A DNA stretch of 64,000 nt from the NCBI RefSeq assembly GCF_039543565.1, contig NZ_BAABJZ010000006.1, positions 269,674-333,673 on the forward strand, given 5' to 3'. Shown here one piece after another: positions 44,840 through 53,657 of this stretch. A program made the translations under genes and the position numbers. Position 1 is the first letter of the stretch. Each line of letters begins with the position of its first letter. The notes under the pieces were generated by a model that worked only from the letters and a program-made list of their open reading frames with translations, did not search any database and was not told where the DNA came from. This DNA is from Ferrimonas pelagia. GTDB taxonomy: Bacteria > Pseudomonadota > Gammaproteobacteria > Enterobacterales > Shewanellaceae.

Positions 44840-45511
44840 ATGAGCCAAGCCTTTCCACAGCAAGAGCCTAACTCGGATCCGAGCAAAGTGGGGCGTCCCA
44901 GTCTGGATACGTCCCATGACGTGCGTGGCCAGCTGTTGATGGCGGCCCGCGAGCTGTTTTCGGTGCAGCCGTTTGCCCGGGTCTCGACCCGGATGCTGGC
45001 CGCTCAGGCGAAGACCAGCATCGGCATGATCCGTTACTACTTTGGCAGCAAGTCGGGCTTGTTTGAGGCGATGATAAGTGAGTTGTTTCAGCCGCTGTTT
45101 GCCGAGTTGGTGGCGTCGTTCAGTGATGGCGACGGCGACAACTTAGAGCAGGCGATCCTGACGTATTACCGTCATCTTCATCGGCATCCGATGCTGCCTC
45201 GTATGGTGCAGCAGGTGATGTCGATGCCGGACAGCGAACCGCAACGGCAGATCGCCGAGCGGGTGTTTGATGAGGTATTGGCGGTTAATCGGTTGGGGAA
45301 TTGTTTGAGTCAGTCGGGCCTGTTGCGCGACGACATTGAGCCGCAGTTTGCCAAGATCAGCCTGATGAGCACCCTGGTGTTTCCGTTTCTCATTCCAAGC
45401 GGCATCAAAAAGTTAGTTGGGTTAGAGCTGGATATGCCGACGTTAACCCGTTTGGCTCGGCATCAGGCAAACCAACTGCGACAAGGCATTTTAATTGGAA
45501 AGAGCGTATGA
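44840..45511 (+). CDS. TetR-family regulator of the RND pump
   Basis: 223 residues with an N-terminal helix-turn-helix ('LLMAARELFSVQPFARVSTRMLAAQAKTS' region; 'IGMIRYYFGSKSGLFEAMI' is the classic TetR recognition segment) and a variable ligand domain. A 25-residue polar N-terminal extension precedes the DNA-binding part. The stop overlaps a short following frame, and the efflux genes follow in the same direction, so local control of the pump is likely. Confidence 0.9.
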   Translation: MSQAFPQQEPNSDPSKVGRPSLDTSHDVRGQLLMAARELFSVQPFARVSTRMLAAQAKTSIGMIRYYFGSKSGLFEAMISELFQPLFAELVASFSDGDGDNLEQAILTYYRHLHRHPMLPRMVQQVMSMPDSEPQRQIAERVFDEVLAVNRLGNCLSQSGLLRDDIEPQFAKISLMSTLVFPFLIPSGIKKLVGLELDMPTLTRLARHQANQLRQGILIGKSV

Positions 45512-45633
45512 ATCGCCGCTGGCGTTGGCTCACCCTGATAGCTTGGTTGCTGTTGATCGGCTTGGGTTGGCCCTCACTCAAGCCCTACCGCGCGAGTGAA
45601 CCATCCTTTGATTGTTTTTTCAGCACAAGCTGA
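45508..45633 (+). CDS. possible 41-residue membrane peptide between tetR and the pump
   Basis: An ATG overlapping the tetR stop (ATGA) opens a 41-codon frame with a basic N-terminus (MNRRWRWL) and one hydrophobic helix (TLIAWLLLIGLGW). It ends before the palindrome at 45644. No family is recognised. It could be a small membrane protein or the truncated start of a lost gene such as an outer-membrane factor. Confidence 0.4.
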   Translation: MNRRWRWLTLIAWLLLIGLGWPSLKPYRASEPSFDCFFSTS

Positions 45634-45643
45634 TCCAGATGAT

Positions 45644-45665
45644 GGGAGGCCCGATCGGGACTCCC
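45644..45665. promoter_or_regulatory. 22-bp near-perfect palindrome before the pump genes
   Basis: GGGAGGCCCGA / TCGGGACTCCC, 10 of 11 positions symmetric, 25 bp before the adaptor start codon. It suits a TetR-type operator, or a hairpin in the transcript. Confidence 0.45.
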
Positions 45666-45689
45666 TGCTTACACAAAGAGAACAACGAT

Positions 45690-47000
45690 ATGAAGCGTAA
45701 ACCCCTGAAACGATGGCTTCCGGTCGGGATCCTGGCAGGCTTGCTGGTGCTGATCCTCGCCGTCGTGCTGCGCCCCAGTGCGCCGGTCAATGAGGCCTAT
45801 GATCGGGCCCGTCTGGTGGAGGTGACGGCGCTGCAACAGGCCGAGCTGGCGCCGCAGATCACCGGCTTTGGTCGAGTGCAGCCGAAGGTGATTTGGCAGG
45901 CCGTGGCGGAGTTGGGTGGCCCGGTGCGGACCCGTCATCCGGAGTTGGAAACCGGCCGGCTGCTGAAACAGGGCACGGTATTGCTGGAGGTGGATCCGCT
46001 GGAGTATGAGCTGCGTCTGGCCCAGGCTGAAGCGGATGGCAATGCCGCGCGGGCACAGCTGACCCGGGTGGATCAAAATGCCAGTAACCTGCGCGACTCG
46101 TTGGAGCTGGAGCAGGGCCGACTGTCGTTGGCGCAGGCAGAGACCGAGCGTCAGGCCAGTCTGAAAGCACAGGGCTTGGTGTCGAGCTCTGAGCTGGACA
46201 GTCAGCGCCAAAGCCTGTTGGCGCAGCGCAAGCTGGTTCAGGAGTTGGAGAACCAGCTGCGACTGCTGCCGGACGACCGCAAGGTCGCGCAGGCTCAGCT
46301 AAAGGTTGCGCAGGCGGCGGTGGCGGATGCGCGCCGACGTCTGAGTCAGACCCGGATCCTGATGCCATTCGATGGCCGGATCGCCGCGGTTAACGTCGAG
46401 ACCGATCAGGTGATCAGCGCCAATCAGGTGCTGGTGGAGGTGCATGGGATCGATCAGATGGAGGTGGAAGCCGCGGTGTCTCTGCATGACATGCGCAGCT
46501 TGCTGACAGGATCTGGGTCCGTGGGCGGTGATATTGATGTTGCGGCGCTGGGCCTGAGTGCTTCGGTGCAGCTGGACACGGGGCGGTTCCAGGCCAACTG
46601 GCCGGCTCGGGTGATCCGAGTGCGAGAGTCGGTGGATCCAACTCAGGCCACCGTCGGCGTGGTACTGGCGATAGAGCAAGACTATGGCGAGCTGGACTTG
46701 GCCACGCGGCCGCCGCTGATCGCCGGTTTGTTTGTCAGCGCGCAGATCCGTGCGCCTCAGCAGAGCGCGTATGTGGTACCCGCCCGCGCGCTGCGGGGCG
46801 ATAAGCTTTATGTGATGACCGCCGCGCAACAGCTGCGGATCGTGCCGGTTGAGGTGCGTTTTCGTCAGGGCGATCAGGTCGCTATCCATGGCGAGTTTGT
46901 CGAGGGTGAGCAGGTGATATTGAACGATCTGCTGCCGGCGGTCGCGGGCATGAGCCTGCGCACGGCTCAGTCTCAGAGCGATGAGGTATTGGCGCCATGA
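45690..47000 (+). CDS. RND efflux periplasmic adaptor (membrane fusion protein)
   Basis: 436 residues. An N-terminal membrane anchor (WLPVGILAGLLVLILAVVL) is followed by a lipoyl half-motif, a long alpha-hairpin (about residues 105-210, rich in Gln, Ala and Leu), the second lipoyl half ('ILMPFDGRIAAVNVETDQVI') and beta-barrel domains. It bridges the RND pump to an outer-membrane channel not encoded here. The ATG at 45690 is chosen since earlier in-frame residues are polar and lie before the anchor. The stop overlaps the pump start (ATGA). Confidence 0.92.
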   Translation: MKRKPLKRWLPVGILAGLLVLILAVVLRPSAPVNEAYDRARLVEVTALQQAELAPQITGFGRVQPKVIWQAVAELGGPVRTRHPELETGRLLKQGTVLLEVDPLEYELRLAQAEADGNAARAQLTRVDQNASNLRDSLELEQGRLSLAQAETERQASLKAQGLVSSSELDSQRQSLLAQRKLVQELENQLRLLPDDRKVAQAQLKVAQAAVADARRRLSQTRILMPFDGRIAAVNVETDQVISANQVLVEVHGIDQMEVEAAVSLHDMRSLLTGSGSVGGDIDVAALGLSASVQLDTGRFQANWPARVIRVRESVDPTQATVGVVLAIEQDYGELDLATRPPLIAGLFVSAQIRAPQQSAYVVPARALRGDKLYVMTAAQQLRIVPVEVRFRQGDQVAIHGEFVEGEQVILNDLLPAVAGMSLRTAQSQSDEVLAP

Positions 47001-50000
47001 TCCGCTGGTTTGTACGGCACCCGACTGCGGCCAATCTGTTGATGGCCCTGCTGTTGATGGTGGGGCTGCTCAGCGTGGGCAGCGTTAAGCGGGAGACCTT
47101 CCCGGAGTTTAAGTTCAACTACATCGGCGCCACTGTGGTGTACCCGGGGGCGACCGCGCTGCAGGCGGAGCAAAACCTGTGTCTGCGGATGGAGGACGCG
47201 GTTGATGGCCTGTCCAACATCACGGAAACCAGCTGTCAGGCCAGCGAGGGCCTGGCCAGTCTGCGGCTGAAGATCGACGACAAAGCCGACATGACCCGCA
47301 TGTTGATGGACGTTCAGACCCGGATCGGCGCTATCAAGGATTTCCCCAGTGAGATCGAGCCGCCGGTGGTGCAGGAGCTGGAATGGACCGAGCCGGTGAT
47401 CGATGTGGCGATCAGCGCCGAGCTGCCACTGCCGCAGATCAAGGCCTACGCCGAAGATCTCAAGCGACGGATGAAGATCGACGCGGGCGTGGCGCTGGTG
47501 GATGTGGCTGGGTTCTCCAATCACCTGCTGCGGGTGGAGCTGAGTGAGTCCGCATTGCGCCGCCATGGCCTGTCGGTGGGCGATGTCGCCACCACAGTGC
47601 GGCAACAAAATACCATGATGCCTGCGGGTAACATTGAAACCGCCGATCGCAATCTGATGCTGCGCTTTGATGAGCGTCGGGTGACGCCAGAGGCCTTGGG
47701 TCAGTTGGTCGTGGCCGCCAATGCTAATGGTGCCGTGGTACGGCTGGATCAGATCGCCACCATCAGCGATACCTTTGAGCTGGACGAGTCCAAGACCCTG
47801 TTTGACGGCAAGCCATCGGCAGTGCTGAAGGTGAGCAAGAACAAGGCCGAGGATGCGCTGCGGGTTAAGGAGCGGGTCGCTGAGTTTATCGCCCAGGAGC
47901 AACAGCGCGCGCCGGAGGGGATCACCCTGATGCTCTCCAACGATCTGTCGTCGCTGCTGTGGGATCGGCTCAGTATGATGATCAACAATGGCGCGCAGGG
48001 GATCGTACTGGTGTTCCTGGTGATGTGGCTGTTCTTCTCGCTGCGTTACTCCTTCTGGGTGGCCGCGGGTCTGCCGGTCTCGTTCCTCGGTGCCCTCTAT
48101 TTGATGTCGGTGCTGGGGATCTCCATCAACATCATGTCGCTGGTGGCGCTCTTGATGGCCATCGGCATTTTGATGGACGACGCCATCGTGATCTCCGAAT
48201 CCATTGCTGCCCATATGGAGCGGGGGATGTCGGTGGACGAGGCGGTGATCGCCGGGGTCAAGAAGGTGTTTCCCGGTGTCCTGTCCAGCTATCTGACCAC
48301 CATCTGTATCTTCGGTGGCATGCTGTTCCTCGATGGTCAGATGGGCGTGGTGCTGGGCGCGGTGCCGCGGGTGCTGTTGCTGGTGTTGTCTATCTCGTTG
48401 CTGGAAGCGTTTTTGATCTTACCCGCGCACCTGGCTCACTCGATGCACAAGCAGCAGGCGCGACAAAAGGCGGCTCAGGCGCAGTTAGCGCAGGGGATCA
48501 GCCCCAAAGCCAAGTCGCGCTGGCGGATCAAGGCCGAGCAGGGCAAGGCGCGGTTTAATACCGGTTTCGATCGATTCCGTAACGACAAACTGGTGCCCGC
48601 AGTGCGCTGGGCGGTGGCACGACGCTATGGCTTCTTCGGTGGCGTGATCGGCTTGCTGTTTGTCTCCATTGCCTTGGTGGCGGGGGGCGTGGTGAAGTTT
48701 ACCGGTTTCCCCGAGCTCGATGGTGATGTGGCTGAGGCGCGCATTATCCTGCCGCCCGGCGCTCCGCTGCATCGTACCGAAGCGGTAGTCGCTAAGCTGA
48801 GCGCCGCCGCCGAGCGGGTGGCCGAGCGTTATAGCCTGGAACATGAGAATGGCGAGCCGCTGATCCATCACCGGGCGGAGCAGTTTAATTTCAATATGGA
48901 TGCCGGCGAATCCGGCCCCCATGTGGCGACGGTGCGGTTGGATCTGCGCAGCGCGGAGATCCGCAACAGCCGTATTGAGGATTTCCTGGCGGACTGGCGC
49001 ATTGAAGTGGGCGAGCTGGCGGAGCCGATCTCACTGGTGTTCAGCCAGCCGATGCATGGCCCCGGTGGGCGTGCCATTGAGCTGCGGCTACGCGGTGATG
49101 ATCTCGTGGAGTTGAAGCAGGTGTCGGTCGCGGTGCAGCAGTATCTGGGCCAGTTTAATGGCGTTCATAACCTGCTGGATGATATGCGGCCAGGTAAAGA
49201 GGAGCTGTTGGTTCAACTGCGTCCCGGCGCGGAGAGCTATGGGATATCCGGCCAGATGGTGGCCAGTCAGTTACGCAGCGCTTACTACGGATCACTGGCG
49301 GACGAGATCCAGCTGGGGCCGGAAAACCTGCGGGTGATGGTGCAGCTGGACCGAGCGGATGCGGCGGATCTCGATACGCTATCGCGCTTCCCCATCATGC
49401 TCAATGACGGCAGCCAGGTGCCGCTGGCCAGCGTGGCGACGCTGAGCTGGCAGCGGGGTTATGTCCGCATTCAGCGCTACGAAGGGCTGCGTACCGTCAC
49501 CGTGTTTGGCAGTGTCGACAGCCGAGTCGCCAACGGTAGCGATATCCGTCGTCAGCTGATCGAGCAGGCGCTGCCGGATCTGATGGCCGAGTACCCCAAT
49601 GTGCGTTTTGAGTTTGAGGGTGAGGCCAAGAACAACCAAGAGACCGGCGATTCGATGAAACGCGGTTTCCTGCTGGGCCTGTTTGGCATTTACGCCATCC
49701 TCAGCCTGCAGTTCCGCAGCTATCGTGAGCCGGCGGTGGTGATGATCGCCATCCCACTGGCGTTGATCGGCGTGCTCTGGGGTCACTGGCTGACCGGCTA
49801 TGATCTGTCCATGCCTTCGATCATGGGGTTTGTTTCGCTGGCCGGGGTGGTGGTCAATGACTCCATCTTGCTGGTGCAGTATATCCGCCATCATATGGAG
49901 CGTGGCGCCGAGGTGCTGGATGCCGTGGTGGAGGCCAGTCGCGAGCGTTTTCGCGCCGTATTCTTGACCTCGGTGACCACAGCCGCGGGCTTGTTCCCCT

Positions 50001-50185
50001 TGCTGCTGGAGACCAGCCTGCAAGCTCAGGTGGTGAAGCCGATGGTGGTTTCCATCGTCTTTGGGATCTTTGCCTCGACCTTGCTGGTGCTGTTTATGAT
50101 CCCGTGCGCCTACGCCATCATGGGCGATATGGGCTGGTTGCGCAAAACGCCGGAGCACGCGCAAGAGAGGGTAAGCGTCCGGTGA
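46997..50185 (+). CDS. RND-family efflux permease, 3' end altered by IS66
   Basis: 1062 residues of the AcrB/MexB superfamily, closest in look to the less-studied VmeI/YerP-like group ('KRETFPEFKFNYIGATVVYPG'). Twelve membrane helices in two halves include 'MSLVALLMAIGILMDDAIVI' with the Asp pair of the proton relay, and 'SLAGVVVNDSILLVQYI'. The last residues come from an insertion sequence: after 'HAQER' the frame enters the IS66 inverted repeat, reads V-S-V-R and stops. Reuniting the flanks gives 'ERRIPA' and a stop, so the length is unchanged and function is probably kept. Confidence 0.94.
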   Translation: MIRWFVRHPTAANLLMALLLMVGLLSVGSVKRETFPEFKFNYIGATVVYPGATALQAEQNLCLRMEDAVDGLSNITETSCQASEGLASLRLKIDDKADMTRMLMDVQTRIGAIKDFPSEIEPPVVQELEWTEPVIDVAISAELPLPQIKAYAEDLKRRMKIDAGVALVDVAGFSNHLLRVELSESALRRHGLSVGDVATTVRQQNTMMPAGNIETADRNLMLRFDERRVTPEALGQLVVAANANGAVVRLDQIATISDTFELDESKTLFDGKPSAVLKVSKNKAEDALRVKERVAEFIAQEQQRAPEGITLMLSNDLSSLLWDRLSMMINNGAQGIVLVFLVMWLFFSLRYSFWVAAGLPVSFLGALYLMSVLGISINIMSLVALLMAIGILMDDAIVISESIAAHMERGMSVDEAVIAGVKKVFPGVLSSYLTTICIFGGMLFLDGQMGVVLGAVPRVLLLVLSISLLEAFLILPAHLAHSMHKQQARQKAAQAQLAQGISPKAKSRWRIKAEQGKARFNTGFDRFRNDKLVPAVRWAVARRYGFFGGVIGLLFVSIALVAGGVVKFTGFPELDGDVAEARIILPPGAPLHRTEAVVAKLSAAAERVAERYSLEHENGEPLIHHRAEQFNFNMDAGESGPHVATVRLDLRSAEIRNSRIEDFLADWRIEVGELAEPISLVFSQPMHGPGGRAIELRLRGDDLVELKQVSVAVQQYLGQFNGVHNLLDDMRPGKEELLVQLRPGAESYGISGQMVASQLRSAYYGSLADEIQLGPENLRVMVQLDRADAADLDTLSRFPIMLNDGSQVPLASVATLSWQRGYVRIQRYEGLRTVTVFGSVDSRVANGSDIRRQLIEQALPDLMAEYPNVRFEFEGEAKNNQETGDSMKRGFLLGLFGIYAILSLQFRSYREPAVVMIAIPLALIGVLWGHWLTGYDLSMPSIMGFVSLAGVVVNDSILLVQYIRHHMERGAEVLDAVVEASRERFRAVFLTSVTTAAGLFPLLLETSLQAQVVKPMVVSIVFGIFASTLLVLFMIPCAYAIMGDMGWLRKTPEHAQERVSVR
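50163..50170. repeat. target-site duplication, left (AAGAGAGG)
   Basis: The eight bases immediately left of the IS66 left end are identical to 52277-52284. Confidence 0.95.
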
Positions 50186-50210
50186 TCAGCACTTGGCAGT
50201 GAACCGCTGA

Positions 50211-51737
50211 TTAGGGTATCTGAACGTTCCAAGGAAGGAGCTCGGTGAGGTCTGCGTCCGGTTCAAAGTGTGGTAACCGGTCGAACAGATGGGTCAGATA
50301 GTCGTACGGCACCAATCCATTGGCCTTCGCCGTTTCAACGATGCTGTACAACGTAGCGCTGCCCTGTGCACCATTTGAGGTGTTGCTAAACAGCCAATTC
50401 TTCCTACCGATCACAAACGGTTTGATGGCACGTTCGGCCCGATTGTTATCGATGTTGAGCTCACCATCATCAACGTAGCGCTCGAGTTTGTGCCACTGAT
50501 TCAGGCAGTAGCTGATGGCCTTACCCAAGGCGCTTTTCGGCGGGGCGTGTACTGCAGACTTCTCCAACCATTGCCGGAAAACCTGTAACTGAGGTTTTGC
50601 CCGTTCTTGTCGCGCGGCACGTTTGAAGTCGGGCGTTTGGTCCTTGATTGAGGCCTCAATGGCGTACAGTTTCTGGATATGGTTGATCGCCATATCCGCT
50701 TTGCCGGTCTTGCCTTTCGGCTGCACTTTCTTGGCTTCAATGAACTTGCGCCGCGCGTGAGCCCAGCAACCGACTAAGGTCGCCGCGGTTTGCTCGTAAC
50801 CGGCATAGCCGTCCACCTGGAGATAGCTGGAAAACCCATCCAGGAATTTCACCGGGCACTGTCCGGCACGACTGTTCTGATAGTCATACAATACGATATT
50901 GAGTGGGCCGTGCTCCGTGGGGGAATCAGCACCGCTGCAATAGAGCCACATGTAACAGGTAGACTTGTCCTTCTTTACCACCTGGAGTGTGGTCTCGTCC
51001 GCCTGCAGGATAGGCTCGTTCAATAGTTCCTGGCGCAGTCGTTCGTACAACGGTCGGAGCGCATCGGCACTGCGCATCATCCAGTCCGACATGGTCTTGC
51101 GGCTCAGATCGATGCCGTACTGCTTGAACATCGCTTCCTGCCGATACAGCGGTAAGCCGTACTGGTACTTGCTGGTAACGATCTGGCTAAGCAGGCTGGG
51201 GGTGGCGATCCCTTTTGGGATGACACTCTTGGCTGGTGGTGCTTGCTTTACCTCAACCGACTCGTTGTGTTGCTCGCAGTGACGGCAAGCATACTTGGGC
51301 CGGATGGTTTCGATGACTTTGAGCTGCGCCGGAATAAACTCGAGCTTTTCGGAGGTGTCTTGACCGATTTGATGCAGTTCGCTGGCGCAGCAATCACAGA
51401 ACTTGTCTTCGTCGGCCAGATCCAGCACCACCTGTTCTCGGGGGAGTTCGGCAGGTAAAGGCTTACGCTTCGGCTTGCTGCGGGTATAACTTATCGCCTC
51501 AACCTCAGGCTCTGACTGAGCGTCAGTGGTGTCCTCGGCATCGGCTTCGTCAAACAGTTCGCCTTGTCCAGGATGGGCTTCACTGCTCTTGCCAAACTGG
51601 CGCTGTTGAGCAAGGCGAAACTGTTCGAGCAAAGAGTGGTAATTGGCTTTTAATTCGTCGAACGCACGACCTTGTTGCGCAAGCATTTGCTTGAGCAATT
51701 CGGGGTCATCGGGCAAGTCGTGAATATCTAACGGCAT
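50211..51737 (-). CDS. tnpC: IS66-family transposase TnpC
   Basis: 508 residues. An N-terminal helical leader with leucine-zipper-like pattern ('LKQMLAQQGRAFDELKANYH') precedes a zinc-binding segment ('CDCCASEL' and 'YACRHC'), a helix-turn-helix ('LSRKTMSDWMM') and the DDE catalytic core ('LQADETTLQVV', 'LQVDGYAGYEQ', and 'NIDNNRAERAIKPFVIGRKN'). The C-terminal 'YDYLTHLFDRLP' is typical of IS66 transposases. Intact. Confidence 0.96.
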   Translation of the reverse strand: MPLDIHDLPDDPELLKQMLAQQGRAFDELKANYHSLLEQFRLAQQRQFGKSSEAHPGQGELFDEADAEDTTDAQSEPEVEAISYTRSKPKRKPLPAELPREQVVLDLADEDKFCDCCASELHQIGQDTSEKLEFIPAQLKVIETIRPKYACRHCEQHNESVEVKQAPPAKSVIPKGIATPSLLSQIVTSKYQYGLPLYRQEAMFKQYGIDLSRKTMSDWMMRSADALRPLYERLRQELLNEPILQADETTLQVVKKDKSTCYMWLYCSGADSPTEHGPLNIVLYDYQNSRAGQCPVKFLDGFSSYLQVDGYAGYEQTAATLVGCWAHARRKFIEAKKVQPKGKTGKADMAINHIQKLYAIEASIKDQTPDFKRAARQERAKPQLQVFRQWLEKSAVHAPPKSALGKAISYCLNQWHKLERYVDDGELNIDNNRAERAIKPFVIGRKNWLFSNTSNGAQGSATLYSIVETAKANGLVPYDYLTHLFDRLPHFEPDADLTELLPWNVQIP

Positions 51738-51832
51738 ATAACCAAGCTACCAAGTTATTGCCTTAAATGCTTGTTTTTACTTAGATTAAAAGGTGGTCGT
51801 TGAGCTGTTTTTATGATCATTCGGAATAAGGC

Positions 51833-52195
51833 TTAACAGTCATGATAGCGGTAGTGGAGCTTAGGATGCGCACCGTCATTTTGCAGCGGCAAGCCCTCCA
51901 ACAGCCAGTTCAACTGCCGAGTTGAGATCGTCAAACTCAATTGTTCGTCCTCGATCCCGGGCCACTTGAATTTGCCTTTTTCGAGCCGTTTGTAATGAAG
52001 CCAGAAACCATTATTGGCCCACTGAAGGATCTTGAGCTTGTCGCGATGACGGCCGCAAAAGACAAACAGTTGCTCAGAGCACGGCTCTTGAGTGAGTTCG
52101 TAAGCGACGATGTTGCTCAAGCCGTCGATGGCCTTGCGCATGTCTGTGACGCCACAAACCAGCGTGACCGTAAGTTGGCTGGAAACCGGAAACAT
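51833..52195 (-). CDS. tnpB: IS66 accessory protein TnpB
   Basis: 120 residues of the IS66 Orf2 family: 'LVCGVTDMRKAIDGLSNIV', 'LFVFCGRHRDKLKILQWANN' and 'FWLHYKRLEKGKFKWP' are its core. It precedes tnpC by 95 bp on the minus strand. Required for transposition in several IS66 members; exact role unknown. Confidence 0.96.
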   Translation of the reverse strand: MFPVSSQLTVTLVCGVTDMRKAIDGLSNIVAYELTQEPCSEQLFVFCGRHRDKLKILQWANNGFWLHYKRLEKGKFKWPGIEDEQLSLTISTRQLNWLLEGLPLQNDGAHPKLHYRYHDC

Positions 52196-52276
52196 GAACT
52201 CATCCTCATATGATCGCAGAGAATGAGCTTATCTATCAGGTCAGTAGATACCAGACGGGTTTCGCCGGACGCTTAC

Positions 52277-52284
52277 AAGAGAGG
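52277..52284. repeat. target-site duplication, right (AAGAGAGG)
   Basis: Identical to 50163-50170. The sequence that follows restores the original pump stop (CGC ATT CCG GCC TAA). Confidence 0.95.
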
Positions 52285-52322
52285 CGCATTCCGGCCTAAA
52301 GCCGCCGCCGAATGGCAAGATG

Positions 52323-52347
52323 AAAGCCCGCCGCGTGCGGGCTTTTT
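52323..52347 (+). terminator. displaced terminator of the RND operon
   Basis: AAAGCCCGC / GCGGGCTTT with a T run. Before the IS66 insertion it would have lain about 30 bp after the pump stop; it is now 2.1 kb away. Confidence 0.9.
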
Positions 52348-52473
52348 GTTGCTCAGCACCCCGCTCTGGCGGTTAAGAGTCGGCGGGACCCGCCGTGCAG
52401 CGAACGTGACCGGCCTGTGGAGTGGGGCATTGCAATGCGAGTCGCCGGTAGTGTGTCGTTGTGGATCTGCGGC

Positions 52474-52854
52474 TCAACAAGTTGTTATGTATATCAGTAA
52501 TGACGCATAAACGACCAATGGCAAAACGGCGACAGAGTAACCAACGCGTCTGTACTTATATCGTTGGCTTTCACTTAAATAAACTCGGGCTCGCTGCCGG
52601 TATGTCACATTATTCACCGAGGGAGAGAAGAGAAACTGGCGAGAAACAATATTTGCTATTAATAGTGCAAAGAGCAGAACACCGGAAGGCACACGAGTGT
52701 TGGTGAAATACGATATAAGCAAGACAAGGCCAGATAGAGTCAGTGTCAACAGAGCCGAGAGTGTGCAGCTTGCAAGCTCCAGTGGATTGACAACATTCGC
52801 CTCTGAGAACTTTCGTGCTATTCCATAGTGTAAAGATTCTATGTGTTGTCTCAT
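52474..52854 (-). CDS. small membrane protein, unknown
   Basis: 126 residues with two strong hydrophobic segments near the middle ('LSALLTLTLSGLVLLISYF', 'GVLLFALLIANIVSR') and one near the C-terminus ('VGYSVAVLPLVVYASLLIYI'). The N-terminus is cytoplasmic-like (MRQHIESLHYGIARKFSE). No family is recognised. The sequence just before its start (CGTTAGGAGC) resembles the recombination end of an integron cassette. AT-rich relative to the chromosome. Confidence 0.5.
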   Translation of the reverse strand: MRQHIESLHYGIARKFSEANVVNPLELASCTLSALLTLTLSGLVLLISYFTNTRVPSGVLLFALLIANIVSRQFLFSPSVNNVTYRQRARVYLSESQRYKYRRVGYSVAVLPLVVYASLLIYITTC

Positions 52855-52928
52855 ACAAGCTCCTAACGAGAACTAGCGCCCTCAGCAGGAGACGAGCGTC
52901 GTGAGAGTACGCGCTCGCCGTGCATGTT

Positions 52929-53192
52929 TTATATGCTTGCGTTGATAGCATTGAACTTCGCGATGGCTGCGATCACCAAGACAAAGGTCAACATTCCAGA
53001 AAAATATATCCAACCACTTCCTTTGCGCAGTTGCTGTTTTGTGGGGTAACGGCCCAGAGTCGCAAGAAATAGCAGAGGTACACCTAGACAATAGAGTACT
53101 GGCCGCACAACATAGTTAATGATTAACTGACGGATGTACCATTCTGACGCGCCTGAACCGTTCATGTGAGCCAGGTTAACCAACCATCTCAT
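52929..53192 (-). CDS. small membrane protein, unknown, cassette-like
   Basis: 87 residues with two hydrophobic segments ('VVRPVLYCLGVPLLFLATLG' and 'IYFSGMLTFVLVIAAIA'). AAGGAGAT precedes the ATG. GCATATAA (plus strand 53221-53228, before the gene) and TTATATGC (52929-52936, at its stop) are exact complements, as expected for the start and the attC R'' end of one integron cassette. No family is recognised. Confidence 0.5.
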   Translation of the reverse strand: MRWLVNLAHMNGSGASEWYIRQLIINYVVRPVLYCLGVPLLFLATLGRYPTKQQLRKGSGWIYFSGMLTFVLVIAAIAKFNAINASI

Positions 53193-53657
53193 TCATATCT
53201 CCTTATCTGATAACAGAACTGCATATAATGCCCCGCTCAGCGGAAGCGGCTTGGTTGGTGAAGAGTTGCGAGGTGTCAGCAATAGCCAACCTAACGATTG
53301 CGACCCGCTTTTAGTGTCTGGCTATGTTGCGACTGTAAGTATGCAAATTACTGAAACCTGAATAAGTACAACAACCAGGCTAAACCAAAGGGCGAACCAT
53401 CTGGATTGAACCGTTTTGCTAAAAAGATATAGAAGTTTGCAGTAAAAAGTCTGGTAACTTACTGTTCCAATGGTGACAACGATGACGACAAAAAATGGAT
53501 CAACAAGTGGTGATCCGATCCGGTAAAAGTGGACACCAGCAAGAAGCGGGGCCTCTCACCGATGAAGACCGTTAGCCAAATCATCTCCGCTGTGATGGCA
53601 CGGCAGCCGTACCCTGATGTCTTCGGATTGGCTTCTTCATAGCGCGTCAACTCCACT
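53193..53657 (-). other. 465-bp spacer with hairpin and gene fragment
   Basis: It holds a candidate attC-like GC hairpin near 53228-53260 (CCGCTCAGCGG), an ATTGCG/TAACG segment at 53300 resembling another cassette junction, and the membrane-protein fragment at 53322-53547. Confidence 0.35.
53322..53547 (-). pseudogene. membrane-protein C-terminal fragment
   Basis: A 74-codon open frame on the minus strand contains two hydrophobic stretches ('VDPFFVVIVVTIGTVSY' and 'FALWFSLVVVLIQVSVICIL') and stops at 53322. An in-frame stop lies just upstream and no start codon is available, so it is a decayed or truncated gene. No family recognised. Confidence 0.35.

Larger units (their letters stand above)
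50171..52276 (-). mobile_element. IS66-family insertion sequence, complete, 2106 bp
   Basis: The ends are perfect 12-bp inverted repeats: GTAAGCGTCCGG at 50171-50182 and CCGGACGCTTAC at 52265-52276. It is flanked by an 8-bp direct duplication AAGAGAGG, the length expected for IS66. It encodes TnpB and TnpC on the minus strand; no tnpA frame was found. The intact ends and duplication indicate a fairly recent insertion. Confidence 0.96.

Noticed and set aside
46973..48214. 413-codon minus-strand frame
   Set aside because: Antisense to the RND permease; composition (His, Gln, Arg rich) is that of a shadow frame.
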